Origin: Bifidobacterium longum subsp. infantis ATCC 15697 = JCM 1222 = DSM 20088
Lineage (GTDB): Bacteria; Actinomycetota; Actinomycetes; Actinomycetales; Bifidobacteriaceae
Reading direction: 5' to 3'
NCBI RefSeq assembly: GCF_000269965.1
Contig: NC_017219.1
Coordinates: 1,612,001-1,676,000 of the forward strand
Length of the DNA stretch: 64,000 nt
The position numbers and the translations under genes are program-made. The notes under the pieces were generated by a model. It worked only from the letters and a program-made list of their open reading frames with translations. It did not search any database and was not told where the DNA came from. Of the stretch, positions 18,552-27,322 are shown piece after piece. Within the stretch, counting starts at the first letter, position 1. Each line of letters starts with the position of its first letter.

Positions 18552-20756
18552 TTAATGGATGCAGCACTCCTTCAAACGCTGCTGCAGGCCTTCGTCCACC
18601 GCGAAAAGGTACAGACCGTGGACGCCGCGCTTGAGCAGGACATTCAACTCATGCTTCAAATTTTCTTCGGCAAAATCTCCTAAATCTTTGCGCTTATTGG
18701 TTGCCAGATAGTTTTGGCTGGCCTTTGCATCGAACACGATTCCCCCGTTACGATACGTCACCGAGGGTCCAATGATCACACCGGCATAGTTCAAATCAAA
18801 CCCTTGGATGGTGAAGATGGAGCCAATCTCATCTATGGTGTACGGCTTCTCCGCCCAAGACAGTTCTTTGTCGATGCCTTTCCTGCTTTTCGGAGCGGAA
18901 TCTTCGAGCTGATAGTTCCAAGGCTTGCAGAATTGGTCAGAACTTATTGCGGAATGATCGAATCCATGGTCATCCGCAAGTCCCATACGCCATACGCCGG
19001 AAGTATCGCGATGCAGTTCCACATTCCAAAAGCCATGCGGATCATTCTGATTCTCAGATTTCGCCGAATACTTCCAGTCATAGGTGGCCAACAAACGGGA
19101 CAGTCCAGCCCCATCCCAACCATCGGGCTTCAGCTGGGCTTTCGCGTGAATGGCATTAAACAAATCAACCGGCGAGTCGAACACCTTAACGTCATAAGGT
19201 TCTCGAATCACTTCACCATCTACGGCATACTCGCCCGTATCAACGGGCAAAGGGCCGATACCTTTCCCCGAAGCGAATCGGTCAATCCACTGAATCATCG
19301 ACTTACTCGCGGCAATACGGAATTGCTTTTTCAAATGGACATGCGCAATGTCCACGGAAATGGACGGCAGATGATATTCGGCGCCCAAATCAACCGCTTT
19401 GAATGCGCCGATTTTCCCGGTCGCACATGCGATCTGAGTCGAATCAGAGTCCAGCTGAAGTTTTTCCAGCATCGCTGGGTCCCACTGCTGGCTGGACTGC
19501 ATAATCTGATTGTGATCAAAGACCGCAATCACCACCCGGGCTCTGCGCAGAATGTCATACAGCTGGTTCTTCCCGGAATATCCCTGATTTCCTTGCGTCA
19601 TCAACAAATGGGCCTCGTCGATGAGCACGATGTCCGCCAGGCCTTGCGGTTGGTCTGGAATGCCTCGACCATGCTCATTGCGTAAGCTGAATCGATTGAT
19701 GAACTGACTGGGCAGCATGACCACTTCATCAGATTTCTTCTGCAAACCCAGTTTCGTGGCAATCTGATTATATACGTGCACCTGTTCCTTATGATTGACA
19801 AGAATGTATGAGGAAAGCCGGCCGTTCGCCGTTTGTGACAGCTCAGGATAATCTTCGTCTTCGGAATAGGTGTCGCCTTGGATGCCGATTTCAGCCGCGA
19901 TTCTGTAGAACAGGTGGCTTAACAGGACCGTTTTGCCTGTCCCTGCAGCACCTTGAACAAAGATTAATTTCGGATGGCGGTCTGAAGATTGCTCATCGGC
20001 TTTCTTCTGTTGCCGGCTATCGGCAACCAAGGCGGCAAGTTGCACCAAAATAGATTCTTCGGCTTCGAGCTGGCTATCGCTGAGTTTATGAAAAGGCGAT
20101 GCCTTGAACAACGCGGAATCTCGGATGATCTCCTCCGCCGGGAACAGGTCAGAATCTTCCTTGTGTAATCTCAACCAGATTTGCGAGAAAATCCGATCAA
20201 ACTGGTCTGCGGTGTAATAATCGCCTTGCGCATTGGTCCGTCGATTGTTGAGCCTTTTCACCGAATCGGTACTGGACATATAGTGCATAAGACGGTTTTC
20301 GACATCCAGGGTTAACGACTTATTGAATTTGGGATGTGAAATAACATATTGCCGATATGCATCATCATTCCGCGAGACAGCATCAGCTACAGCTTTCCAG
20401 TCCTCGCGTTCTTTAGCATCTCTTTCAAGATGCTGGAATGTACGATGCCGTATATCGTTGGTCTCACCGACGTACACCGTATATTCGTTCTTCATCGAAT
20501 AGCGATTGGTCTTTCCTGAATACACGACATAAACCGTTGGATATGCCAACACATATCGCAGCATGAAATGTTCCAGATCGGAATCATTAACACTGCGCCC
20601 CATCTGCTTCTCGAGGGATTCGTCAAAAGCCTTTTCAAAAGCTTCCCTACTGTATTGACCATATGGCAGGTTGATGACAAACGGCGCCAAGCTCTCACTG
20701 TTCATAATCATATTATGGTCCATCATGAGCTCTGGTACATGACCAACATTCAGCAA
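18552..20756 (-). CDS. GIY-YIG plus DUF2075 P-loop ATPase
   Basis: 734 residues. The N-terminus has a GIY-YIG nuclease-like segment (VYVVYSG, YTVYVGETNDIRHR, about residues 75-110). From about residue 260 a DUF2075 helicase-like domain follows, with Walker A GAAGTGKT and Walker B IVLIDEAHLL. ATG 20756 gives the longest frame. ATG 20705 is a good alternative because the longer start crowds the divergent MazG-like gene. The combination suggests a nucleic-acid-processing, defence-type ATPase; that is inference. Confidence 0.8.
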   Translation of the reverse strand: MLNVGHVPELMMDHNMIMNSESLAPFVINLPYGQYSREAFEKAFDESLEKQMGRSVNDSDLEHFMLRYVLAYPTVYVVYSGKTNRYSMKNEYTVYVGETNDIRHRTFQHLERDAKEREDWKAVADAVSRNDDAYRQYVISHPKFNKSLTLDVENRLMHYMSSTDSVKRLNNRRTNAQGDYYTADQFDRIFSQIWLRLHKEDSDLFPAEEIIRDSALFKASPFHKLSDSQLEAEESILVQLAALVADSRQQKKADEQSSDRHPKLIFVQGAAGTGKTVLLSHLFYRIAAEIGIQGDTYSEDEDYPELSQTANGRLSSYILVNHKEQVHVYNQIATKLGLQKKSDEVVMLPSQFINRFSLRNEHGRGIPDQPQGLADIVLIDEAHLLMTQGNQGYSGKNQLYDILRRARVVIAVFDHNQIMQSSQQWDPAMLEKLQLDSDSTQIACATGKIGAFKAVDLGAEYHLPSISVDIAHVHLKKQFRIAASKSMIQWIDRFASGKGIGPLPVDTGEYAVDGEVIREPYDVKVFDSPVDLFNAIHAKAQLKPDGWDGAGLSRLLATYDWKYSAKSENQNDPHGFWNVELHRDTSGVWRMGLADDHGFDHSAISSDQFCKPWNYQLEDSAPKSRKGIDKELSWAEKPYTIDEIGSIFTIQGFDLNYAGVIIGPSVTYRNGGIVFDAKASQNYLATNKRKDLGDFAEENLKHELNVLLKRGVHGLYLFAVDEGLQQRLKECCIH

Positions 20757-20760
20757 GTCC

Positions 20761-20776
20761 TATAATGTCAGTCATG
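20761..20776 (+). promoter_or_regulatory. -10 box placed for a leaderless MazG-like transcript
   Basis: A perfect TATAAT occupies 20761-20766. A transcript starting 7 nt later would begin at the ATG at 20774, and no ribosome binding site exists upstream. The -35 region is poor. Confidence 0.5.
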
Positions 20777-21154
20777 ATCAGTGACAGTACCATTCAATCG
20801 ATTCGTGATTTTGTGTCGGAGCGTGGCTGGGGCCAATACCACACTCCTGAGAACCTGGCGAAGTCCATCAGCATCGAGGCGTCGGAATTGCTGGAATGCT
20901 ACCAGTGGACGCCGCAGTCGCCATCCATGGATGAGGGACATGTCAGAGAAGAACTAGCGGATGTGCTTACGTATTGCATCATGATGGCCGATGCGCTTGG
21001 TGTGGATATGGATGACATCGTCATGGGCAAGCTCGCAAAGACCAAGAGCAAGTATCCCGCGGAAGCCGTCCGTGATGACTTCGAGGAATACGAGCACCGG
21101 CATCTGAATGCTCGTAAGACGGATGACGATGCTCAATCTTCGCCTAGCAAGTAG
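20774..21154 (+). CDS. MazG-like nucleotide pyrophosphohydrolase
   Basis: 126 residues from ATG 20774; ATG 20765 is the alternative but overlaps the -10 box. The all-alpha NTP-pyrophosphatase pattern is clear: EASELLECYQW followed by REELADVLTYCIMMAD, then KLAKTKSKYP. The short length resembles the RS21-C6/dCTPase group, which hydrolyses (d)NTPs to monophosphates. It is divergent from the GIY-YIG/DUF2075 gene and shares its promoter region. It differs from the housekeeping mazG at 47465. Confidence 0.85.
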   Translation: MISDSTIQSIRDFVSERGWGQYHTPENLAKSISIEASELLECYQWTPQSPSMDEGHVREELADVLTYCIMMADALGVDMDDIVMGKLAKTKSKYPAEAVRDDFEEYEHRHLNARKTDDDAQSSPSK

Positions 21155-21209
21155 CTTGTTCCATGCGGCTGCTATCACCATGCCGTGATTCCGACACCAC
21201 CACTCGATA

Positions 21210-21449
21210 ATGGTACACACGGAACCAATCAAGGATGACGGATGGCCGGTGGCATTGGTCACCGGCGGCACGAGCGGCATCGGCAAGGCGACTGCGCGGA
21301 TGCTCGCTGTGCGGGGTTGGCGTGTGATTGCAGTGGGACTCGGTGCGGACGAGAATATCCCTGAGACTCAGCGTCTTGGCCACAGCGAACTGTTTACCTA
21401 CGAGATGGATGTCACCAAACGGTATCCATTACCTCATGTGTATATGTAA
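21210..21449 (+). pseudogene. Short-chain dehydrogenase remnant
   Basis: The first about 70 residues form the NAD(P) Rossmann start: VALVTGGTSGIGKATARML and then YEMDVT, the position of the adenine-contacting Asp. Homology ends near 21420. The last codons of the frame are antisense to the 3' end of the truncated SWIM gene. The active-site Tyr-x-x-x-Lys region is absent. Confidence 0.75.
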
Positions 21450-21900
21450 TATCAAGGTCGGGGATACAGTACAACACCTCAAATATTCGCTTGACAGCAT
21501 GCCAATCTCCCTCTGTCAATCCGCGATATTTCGGGAATTCATGCATCGTATACCATCTCACACAATTCAATGCTTCATGAGGAAACTCTGAAACTTGGTC
21601 TTGCGATTCATCTAATTCCCGACGTCGGCTCTCACGCATGAAGATAAGCACCGCAGCCACATGCTTGCAGTACGTTGCACGTTGGGAATATTGGCATGTG
21701 CAGGCGGCAGAAATCACTTTGCCATGGCGCAAACGAATGTCCACTTGATAGTCGTCATTCCCGCGAACCACGGTATGCCAAAGATTCTCAGCAATCATGA
21801 CCGGCGGATCAACCTTGCCGGCATCGTAATAAGCTTCTCCACGCACAAAAATCCTGCGTTCAAACAATTGAAAGAAACCGTCATCCACTTCTGCTGTCAT
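21412..21900 (-). CDS. Short SWIM zinc-finger protein (paralogue 3, C-terminally truncated)
   Basis: 162 residues. It starts MTAEVDDGFFQLFERRIF, carries YQVDIRL and the SWIM motif CTCQYSQRATYCKH at about residues 65-80, then ends abruptly. Paralogues 1 and 2 continue for 500 or more residues. The stop lies at the junction with the SDR remnant, so the C-terminus was probably lost in the same rearrangement. AGGAGGCCGT precedes the ATG. Confidence 0.7.
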   Translation of the reverse strand: MTAEVDDGFFQLFERRIFVRGEAYYDAGKVDPPVMIAENLWHTVVRGNDDYQVDIRLRHGKVISAACTCQYSQRATYCKHVAAVLIFMRESRRRELDESQDQVSEFPHEALNCVRWYTMHEFPKYRGLTEGDWHAVKRIFEVLYCIPDLDITYTHEVMDTVW

Positions 21901-22098
21901 ACGGCCTCCTTGCCCTATGTATTTCAGGATAACGCTTGTCGCCCGCTTTTTGTCATGTCATGCGATATTTTCAATTGCTGCGAGCATCGCCCGGAACCAA
22001 TATTCGCTTTCGGCGTTCCATGGACCATTCCCTCATATTCGGGACTACAGTAAGCGACAGATATGAAGCTACTGTGCCCCAGTCCGAAGGAGGACATT

Positions 22099-22923
22099 AT
22101 GGGATTGTTTGATTCGCTGAAGAACATGTTTGCGCATCATGAGCACCATCATGGAGCCAGCATCGGTCAGCCGCTCACTCTTACCGACACCAAAGCAGTG
22201 CTCGCTTTCATCGTGCTGCACCAACATCTGGCAGATATGCGCAAGGTGGCCGAAGCGGTCAAGCAATTGCAGGATGAGATGCCTCAGTACATCACATTCG
22301 GCATGTCGCATTATTACAGTGAGCCCAAGCGCGTGCGCTTCCAGTCCGAAGGTGGCAAGTTCATCGATGCGGACGCCATCGCCACCGCATTTGCCGAGAC
22401 CACCGTATTGCAGGACGAGTGCGAAATCCAGCATCTTATGGGCGATATCGAAGACAACCGTGAGCATCGCGATCCGGCAAAGACGCCAGCAGTACCGATT
22501 GACGAACTCGTGCGCGTCACCAATGAAAGGCTTGCGACCGGCAACGATGAGGAGCGAAGTCGTGCATGGCTGTTCGCCTTATTCGATCAGCTCGATGACA
22601 TTGCCGAGGCGACAAAGAACAACCTGGAGCCGCTTGTCACAGCGTTGGATACGACTCTACAAAACAGCTCCGCTACTATTGGCAACTCCGCCACTACCGA
22701 CGCCGGCAGCAGCAGCAACAATGCCAATGCCGGCGATGCACGTTCCCGTATCATCTCCCTAATCGCCGACGCTCTCTTCCCGGCCGCAGAATCCTCGAAG
22801 ACGAGCAAGTCCTCAGCATCCGCCGCCATCCGCGAACTGATGCTCAATCCCACCGCAACATCGCTCGATTACATGCCAGCCATAGACGTACTGCGCGCCC
22901 ACGGTCTCACTATTTGCCGGTGA
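22099..22923 (+). CDS. Hypothetical cytoplasmic protein
   Basis: 274 residues from ATG 22099, supported by CCGAAGGAGGACATT. It begins MGLFDSLKNMFAHHEHHH with a His-rich patch. A helical middle follows, then a Ser/Asn/Ala-rich linker (about residues 205-235) and a short C-terminal helical segment. There is no transmembrane helix or recognised domain. It converges with the peroxiredoxin gene. Confidence 0.7.
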   Translation: MGLFDSLKNMFAHHEHHHGASIGQPLTLTDTKAVLAFIVLHQHLADMRKVAEAVKQLQDEMPQYITFGMSHYYSEPKRVRFQSEGGKFIDADAIATAFAETTVLQDECEIQHLMGDIEDNREHRDPAKTPAVPIDELVRVTNERLATGNDEERSRAWLFALFDQLDDIAEATKNNLEPLVTALDTTLQNSSATIGNSATTDAGSSSNNANAGDARSRIISLIADALFPAAESSKTSKSSASAAIRELMLNPTATSLDYMPAIDVLRAHGLTICR

Positions 22924-22953
22924 GTCCGAGAAGTCAACCGGTGGTTCATACGG

Positions 22954-23004
22954 CAGTGGTTCATGCGGCACATACCGCACGGAACTGCTATGCACGAACC
23001 ACTG
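22954..23004. terminator. Nested hairpin between convergent genes
   Basis: CAGTGGTTC and GAACCACTG (9 bp) enclose a second 5-bp hairpin, TGCGG/CCGCA. It is a plausible shared transcription stop, although the U run is weak. The unit GTGGTTCAT(A/G)CGGCA is also directly repeated just upstream. Confidence 0.45.
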
Positions 23005-23025
23005 TGTCCGAGCAACGAGAACGCG

Positions 23026-23574
23026 CTACTTCTCCAGCTTCTCCAACTTTTCCAGTGCCTTTAACAGCGAATCGACATGTCCTTTGGCACGCACGTTGTA
23101 GCGCGCAATCGCCACGGAGCCATCGGGATTGATGACGAGCGTCGAGCGGATCACGCCTACGTGCACCTTGCCGTAGAGCTTCTTTTCGCCGTATGCGCCG
23201 TACAGCTTGTGCACGGTCAGGTCGGGATCAGACAGCAGCGGGAACGTGAGATGATCACGCTGTGCAAACTTGCGCAGCTTGTCAAGTGAATCCTTGGAGA
23301 CACCGAGCACTGTGACATTCTTCGACGCCAATCGGGCGAGATTGTCGCGGAAATCGCAGGCCTCGGTGGTGCATCCGGGCGTCATCGCGGCCGGGTAGAA
23401 GTACAGTACAACCCTGCGGCCGGCATCAAGCACGTCAGACAGGTTGATTGATCCGCTCTCTGTAAACCCAGGTATAACCGCCGGCAGAGTGAAATCGGGC
23501 GCCACGCTCCCCTCTTGCAGACGTTCCGGCATTGAATCAGAGCTATCAACAGTAGTGGTCATGATTCCCATCAT
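23026..23574 (-). CDS. bcp: Bcp/PrxQ-type peroxiredoxin
   Basis: Thiol-dependent peroxidase that reduces H2O2 and organic hydroperoxides, 182 residues. It has APDFTLP, FYPAAMTPGCTTEACDFRD with the peroxidatic Cys and the Bcp-type second Cys five residues on, and the typical VLGVSKDS and FPLLSDPD. AAGGG lies just before the first ATG; an internal ATG at 23562 is possible. It is cytoplasmic and suits oxygen protection in an anaerobe. Confidence 0.9.
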   Translation of the reverse strand: MMGIMTTTVDSSDSMPERLQEGSVAPDFTLPAVIPGFTESGSINLSDVLDAGRRVVLYFYPAAMTPGCTTEACDFRDNLARLASKNVTVLGVSKDSLDKLRKFAQRDHLTFPLLSDPDLTVHKLYGAYGEKKLYGKVHVGVIRSTLVINPDGSVAIARYNVRAKGHVDSLLKALEKLEKLEK

Positions 23575-23613
23575 AGAACCCTTATCAACAGCGCTAGTAA
23601 AGTTATTCAGAGG

Positions 23614-23840
23614 TCAGTCACACAACTGCGGATCGGCAAAACGGCGATTCTGCAACACCGGCAATGTTCGACGCGCGGAATCAAGACACTCACGACTCAG
23701 CTCAGCAGTAATGAGATCGGCTTCCCTATCGCCCGCCGCCGCATCACGCGCGAATCCGTCGATGATCTCCAGATTCCGTTCCGGTTCCTCCGCCACCGTA
23801 AATTGCGCAACCGCGACGGACAGATGGATAACGCCCGTTT
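23614..23840 (-). pseudogene. Carbon-nitrogen hydrolase (nitrilase family) remnant
   Basis: The start region HLSVAVAQFTVAEEPERN and LEIIDGFARDAAAG is the N-terminal strand-helix of a nitrilase-fold amidase, including the conserved AQ. It then joins SRECLDSARRTLPVLQNRRF, the C-terminal tail. The Glu-Lys-Cys catalytic core between them is deleted, and no start codon is evident. Confidence 0.65.
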
Positions 23841-23950
23841 TCTTGCGCAGATTCGGTTGTGGGTTCCGATGAAAAGGACATGGCCCGGCTTTGGTGCGAT
23901 TTTCAGTCGCTTGCACATGAAAACCGCGATTGGAAAGAAGGCCGGAAGCC

Positions 23951-24926
23951 ATGTCCGATAAGATCATACGGTTCGACGACGCCCTGTTCGGGTCGACGGT
24001 GATCGAGCGCTGCCGGAGGCGCGAATCCGGCGTCGAGGAGGCGCTGATGGAGATGTGCCTCGCGGGCGTGGGCACACGCGGGGTGGACGACACCGGCCGG
24101 CTGCTGTGGGGCGAGCGGATGCCATCCCGGACATTGAGCGACAGACTCAAGAAGATCCACAAGGGGATCGACGAGTGGCGGAAACGCCCGTTGGAATCCG
24201 AGTGCCCGTACGTGTTCGTGGACGGCGTGCGGCACAAGCGGTCCCGGGGCGGGCGCGTGGAGAACGCGGGCGTCCTCGTCGCCATCGGCGTCGGCACGGA
24301 GGGCCGGCGCGAGGCCATCGCGGTCGACGAGGGCATGCGCGAGGACGCGGCCGGCCGGGAGCGGTTCTTCCGAAGCGTGATCGAACGCGGGTTGGGGGGG
24401 CGTCGGACCGGTGGTCGGCGACCGGTGCGCCGGACTCGTCTCCACGGTCAACTCGATGCCGCCGAACGCAAGATGCCAGCGGCGCATGGTGCGTTTCATG
24501 CGCGACGTGCCCTCCAAGACGCCGCCCGGTCACAGGGAATGGGCGTCCGCCGCCCTGAAGGCCGTCTTCGCGCAGGAAAACCGCGAATCCGCCATGGCCA
24601 AGGCGGGGACGGTCGCGGGCGAAACGGAGGAACGCAAGCTCAAGGCGGCCGCGAACCGCCTGCGCGGGGGCGTCGGCGAGACCGCCGCCTGCCTCCTGCC
24701 GGGGTTCCCCGCGAACCATGGGATCAAGCCGCGCACGGACGACATGATCGGGCGATTGAACAGGGAGATCCGCCGGCGCACCCGGGTCGTGGGCGGCTTC
24801 CCCGGCTCCGACAGCGCGCTCATGCTCGTATGCGCCGGAATCCGCTACGTCACCTCACGCTCGTGGTCGGACCGGCGATACATGGACATGTCCCGGCTCG
24901 ATGACAACCCAGGCGCAGCGGCATGA
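23951..24926 (+). mobile_element. IS256-family transposase remnant, N-truncated and frameshifted
   Basis: Mutator/IS256-type transposase. It starts late in the protein (ALFGSTVIERCRRRESGVEEA), lacking about the first 70-80 residues. First catalytic Asp is in YVFVDGV. At a G7 run near 24393-24399 the frame must shift to read VVGDRCAGLVSTV (second Asp). The Glu region NREIRRRTRVVGGFPGSDSA follows and the frame ends at 24926. Local G+C is higher than in its neighbours. I see no terminal inverted repeats. Confidence 0.8.
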
Positions 24927-25036
24927 AAGTCACGCCAACAGCTGGCCAACAACCAATCTGCGCAAAAAAGCGGACACTACCGACAGATGACCACTATTTT
25001 CGCATGATGAACAAACCATTTTGAATTCACAATTCT

Positions 25037-25114
25037 CTATGCTCGGCGCAGCATACGTTCTGCCACATCGATATAAATATTGCAATCGAAAATGACACAT
25101 ACGGCGGAGCTCAT
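25037..25114 (-). pseudogene. PIN-domain toxin remnant (25 residues)
   Basis: Overlaps the antitoxin stop by one base. It reads VCVIFDCNIYIDVAERM, the start of a PIN RNase with the first metal-binding Asp, and stops at 25037. The rest of the toxin is missing. Confidence 0.6.
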
Positions 25115-25281
25115 CAGCTCTCCAGAAGTTGCTTCAAATAAGCTGAATCATGCACCCGCACTGGTCGAGTATCCTCATCAAAGCCTTCATTGGTGTCTAC
25201 CTGCTGCTTGATGAAATCAAAAGCCTGCTGAGGAGTGACACGAATGCTGGCTTCCATCTGTTCTTTCATTATCGTCGGCAT
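25114..25281 (-). CDS. Small antitoxin-like protein
   Basis: 55 residues, starting MPTIMKEQMEASIRV and ending LKQLLES. It has an excellent site (GAAGGAGGGAACGATCTT) before ATG 25281. Its stop overlaps the start of the truncated PIN toxin, the usual antitoxin-toxin arrangement. It resembles the C-terminal toxin-binding part of such antitoxins; no DNA-binding fold is obvious. It looks like an orphaned, still translatable antitoxin. Confidence 0.6.
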   Translation of the reverse strand: MPTIMKEQMEASIRVTPQQAFDFIKQQVDTNEGFDEDTRPVRVHDSAYLKQLLES

Positions 25282-25378
25282 AAGATCGTTCCCTCCTTCC
25301 CCGTTCAGTATATATTCAACTTATTTCTCACTACTACAGCACGGAAGGATCCTCCGTCTGAGAGCAAACGACATAGCC

Positions 25379-26224
25379 TCACACCAGTCCCAACGTTTTG
25401 AAGGCGTTGGCCAGGCCGTCCTCGTGAATGTCGGTGGTGGTGAAGTCGCAGAAGGCTTGGATGCCATGAATGGCGTTGCCCATGGCTACGGATGTGCCGG
25501 CGGCTTTGAGCATGGCGGTGTCGTTGTCGGAGTCGCCGATGGTGATGGTGTCGGCAATGGCATAGCCCAGCAAAGAAGCCACGTCGCGCACAGCGGTACC
25601 TTTGTCGATGCCGTTGATGAGCAGTTCGCCGTTATTCGGCGAGATCTTGTCGTATGAGCCGTGCACGAGCTCAAACCATGGGCTCAAATCACGTTGAGTC
25701 TCCTCGAAAGTCACGTCAGGATTCGGCGAGGTGAAGTATGACCCCTTGCTCACATGAATCGTATGTCCCAACGTGGAGCCGGCCGGAACCTCGACCTCGT
25801 CCAGCAGATGCCAGAACCGCGCAAACTCACCACGATTCCACGTCTTGCCCTTGGACTCCAGATGGCGGCGATAACCTTCGGAAATGTACATGCCGTCCGC
25901 ACCCTGCCATTGGTAGCTTTCGATATGATGCTCGGCGAAATACGCCATCGCCGCATCAATTGCCTCGGGCGATATGAGGTGCTGGAACAGCAGCTTATCG
26001 CCAATATTCGCCTGCGCGCCGGCTACGGAAACTACACCGTCGAATCCAAGATCCAGAATGCTGCGTTCGATTTTTGGCATGGAGCGACCGGTACAGATGA
26101 AGAGCTTGTGGCCGTTGGCCTGGGCTTGTTTGCAAGCGATTTTGGCAGATTCGGGTACGACGTGGTTTTCGTCGGCTAGGGTGCCGTCGATATCGATGAA
26201 TACGAGTTTGCTATTGGTTGTCAT
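25379..26224 (-). CDS. HAD-superfamily Cof-type phosphatase
   Basis: 281 residues. Motif I is FIDIDGTLAD (residues 9-18), motif II FICTGRS, a large C2B-type cap lies between, and motif IV is TIGDSDNDTAM. This group dephosphorylates sugar phosphates or flavin/pyridoxal phosphates; the substrate is unknown. AAGGCAACC lies before the ATG. It precedes a REP-like palindrome. Confidence 0.88.
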   Translation of the reverse strand: MTTNSKLVFIDIDGTLADENHVVPESAKIACKQAQANGHKLFICTGRSMPKIERSILDLGFDGVVSVAGAQANIGDKLLFQHLISPEAIDAAMAYFAEHHIESYQWQGADGMYISEGYRRHLESKGKTWNRGEFARFWHLLDEVEVPAGSTLGHTIHVSKGSYFTSPNPDVTFEETQRDLSPWFELVHGSYDKISPNNGELLINGIDKGTAVRDVASLLGYAIADTITIGDSDNDTAMLKAAGTSVAMGNAIHGIQAFCDFTTTDIHEDGLANAFKTLGLV

Positions 26225-26246
26225 GGTTGCCTTCGTAACTGGTTGG

Positions 26247-26292
26247 ACCTCCCCCAGTCAGCTTACGCTGACAGCTCCTCCAGAGGGGGGCG
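26247..26292. repeat. REP-like palindromic element, copy A
   Basis: CCCCCAGTCAGC, a short loop, GCTGACAGCTCCTCC, then AGAGGGGGG. It shares this order with 27206, 27265 and 31257: a C run, CAGT, a small hairpin, AGCTCC, then a G run. Confidence 0.65.
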
Positions 26293-26322
26293 AAGAAAAT
26301 CCCGCCTAAAAACCTACAAGCA

Positions 26323-27171
26323 TCACACGGCGTAGGCGGCCCAGCGGCCGTGGGTGTGCTGGACTTCGATGGGCATACCGAACAATTCCGACAAGCGTTC
26401 GTCGGTCAGGCCATTCTCCAACGAACCGGTGTAGACGATGGTGCCAGCACCGGGATTACCCATTGAATCCACGCCCGCTTCGGTGGCGTCCTCAGCAGGA
26501 ATCGGCTTTCGTCCCATGATAGCGATGTGGTCGAAACCAGCCGGAATCTCCTCCAGTCGATGGGTGACCAGCACCACGGCACGCTCGGAGCTTTCCTCGC
26601 CGATTCGGCTCAGCGTGCGCATCACCTGCTCACGACCACCCAAGTCGAGGCCGGTGGTCGGCTCATCCATGATGAGCAGCTCGGGATCTCCCATCAGCGC
26701 ACGGGCGATCAATACGCGGGTGCGTTCGCCTTCGGACAGTCGCCACATCTCCTTGCCTTCCAGATAGGAGACGCGAAAATCGCGCAGCAGCTGGCGGGCG
26801 CGGGCGTATTCCTCTTGCGTGTAGGTGTCGCGCCAGCGCCCGGTCACGGCGGACAGGCCGGTGACCACGGCGTCCAGCGGGTCCTCGAACTCGGGGAACT
26901 GCCGGCCCAGGTCGGCCGAGGCGAGACCGATGCGGGTGCGCAGTTTGAATACGTCGTATTTGCCGAGTTGATGGCCGAGGATGAATACGCGGCCTTCCGA
27001 GGGGAACGTGCGGGTGGCCAGCATGTCGACCGCGGTGGATTTGCCGATGCCGTTCGGACCGAACAGCACCCAACGCTCCCCCGCGTTGATGGTGAGGTTC
27101 ACGTCGGTGATGATGACGCGACGGTTGCGCCGGAATTCGACGTTGTCGAGTTGGAGGACGGTGTTTGTCAT
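26323..27171 (-). CDS. ABC transporter ATP-binding protein
   Basis: 282 residues from ATG 27171. Walker A is GPNGIGKST, the signature is LSEGERTR and Walker B is LLIMDEPTTGLD, followed by LVTHRLEEI. No permease gene is adjacent. The ModF-like single ATPase arrangement suggests a soluble or orphan ATPase, or a partner encoded elsewhere. The upstream longer frame runs through the REP-like repeat and is rejected. Confidence 0.88.
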   Translation of the reverse strand: MTNTVLQLDNVEFRRNRRVIITDVNLTINAGERWVLFGPNGIGKSTAVDMLATRTFPSEGRVFILGHQLGKYDVFKLRTRIGLASADLGRQFPEFEDPLDAVVTGLSAVTGRWRDTYTQEEYARARQLLRDFRVSYLEGKEMWRLSEGERTRVLIARALMGDPELLIMDEPTTGLDLGGREQVMRTLSRIGEESSERAVVLVTHRLEEIPAGFDHIAIMGRKPIPAEDATEAGVDSMGNPGAGTIVYTGSLENGLTDERLSELFGMPIEVQHTHGRWAAYAV

Positions 27172-27205
27172 GAGTGAAATACTACCTATGATTCGCGGTC
27201 TGACG

Positions 27206-27252
27206 ACTCCCCTCAGTACGCTTCGCGGACGACTCCCCTTAAAGAGGGGAGC
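27206..27252. repeat. REP-like palindromic element, copy B1
   Basis: CTCCCCTCAGTACGC, then GACGACTCCCC, then GAGGGGAGC. Same family as copies A and C. Confidence 0.6.
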
Positions 27253-27264
27253 CAAGAAACCGGT

Positions 27265-27304
27265 ACCTGAGGGGAGCTGGCCGGCGCAGCCGGACTGAGG
27301 GGGG
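27265..27304. repeat. REP-like palindromic element, copy B2 (inverted)
   Basis: Reverse-complement member of the family, containing CCGGCGCAGCCGG flanked by GGGGAGCT and CTGAGGGGGG. With B1 it forms a head-to-head pair. Confidence 0.6.
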
Positions 27305-27322
27305 CACTCGTTGCAGCGCTAC

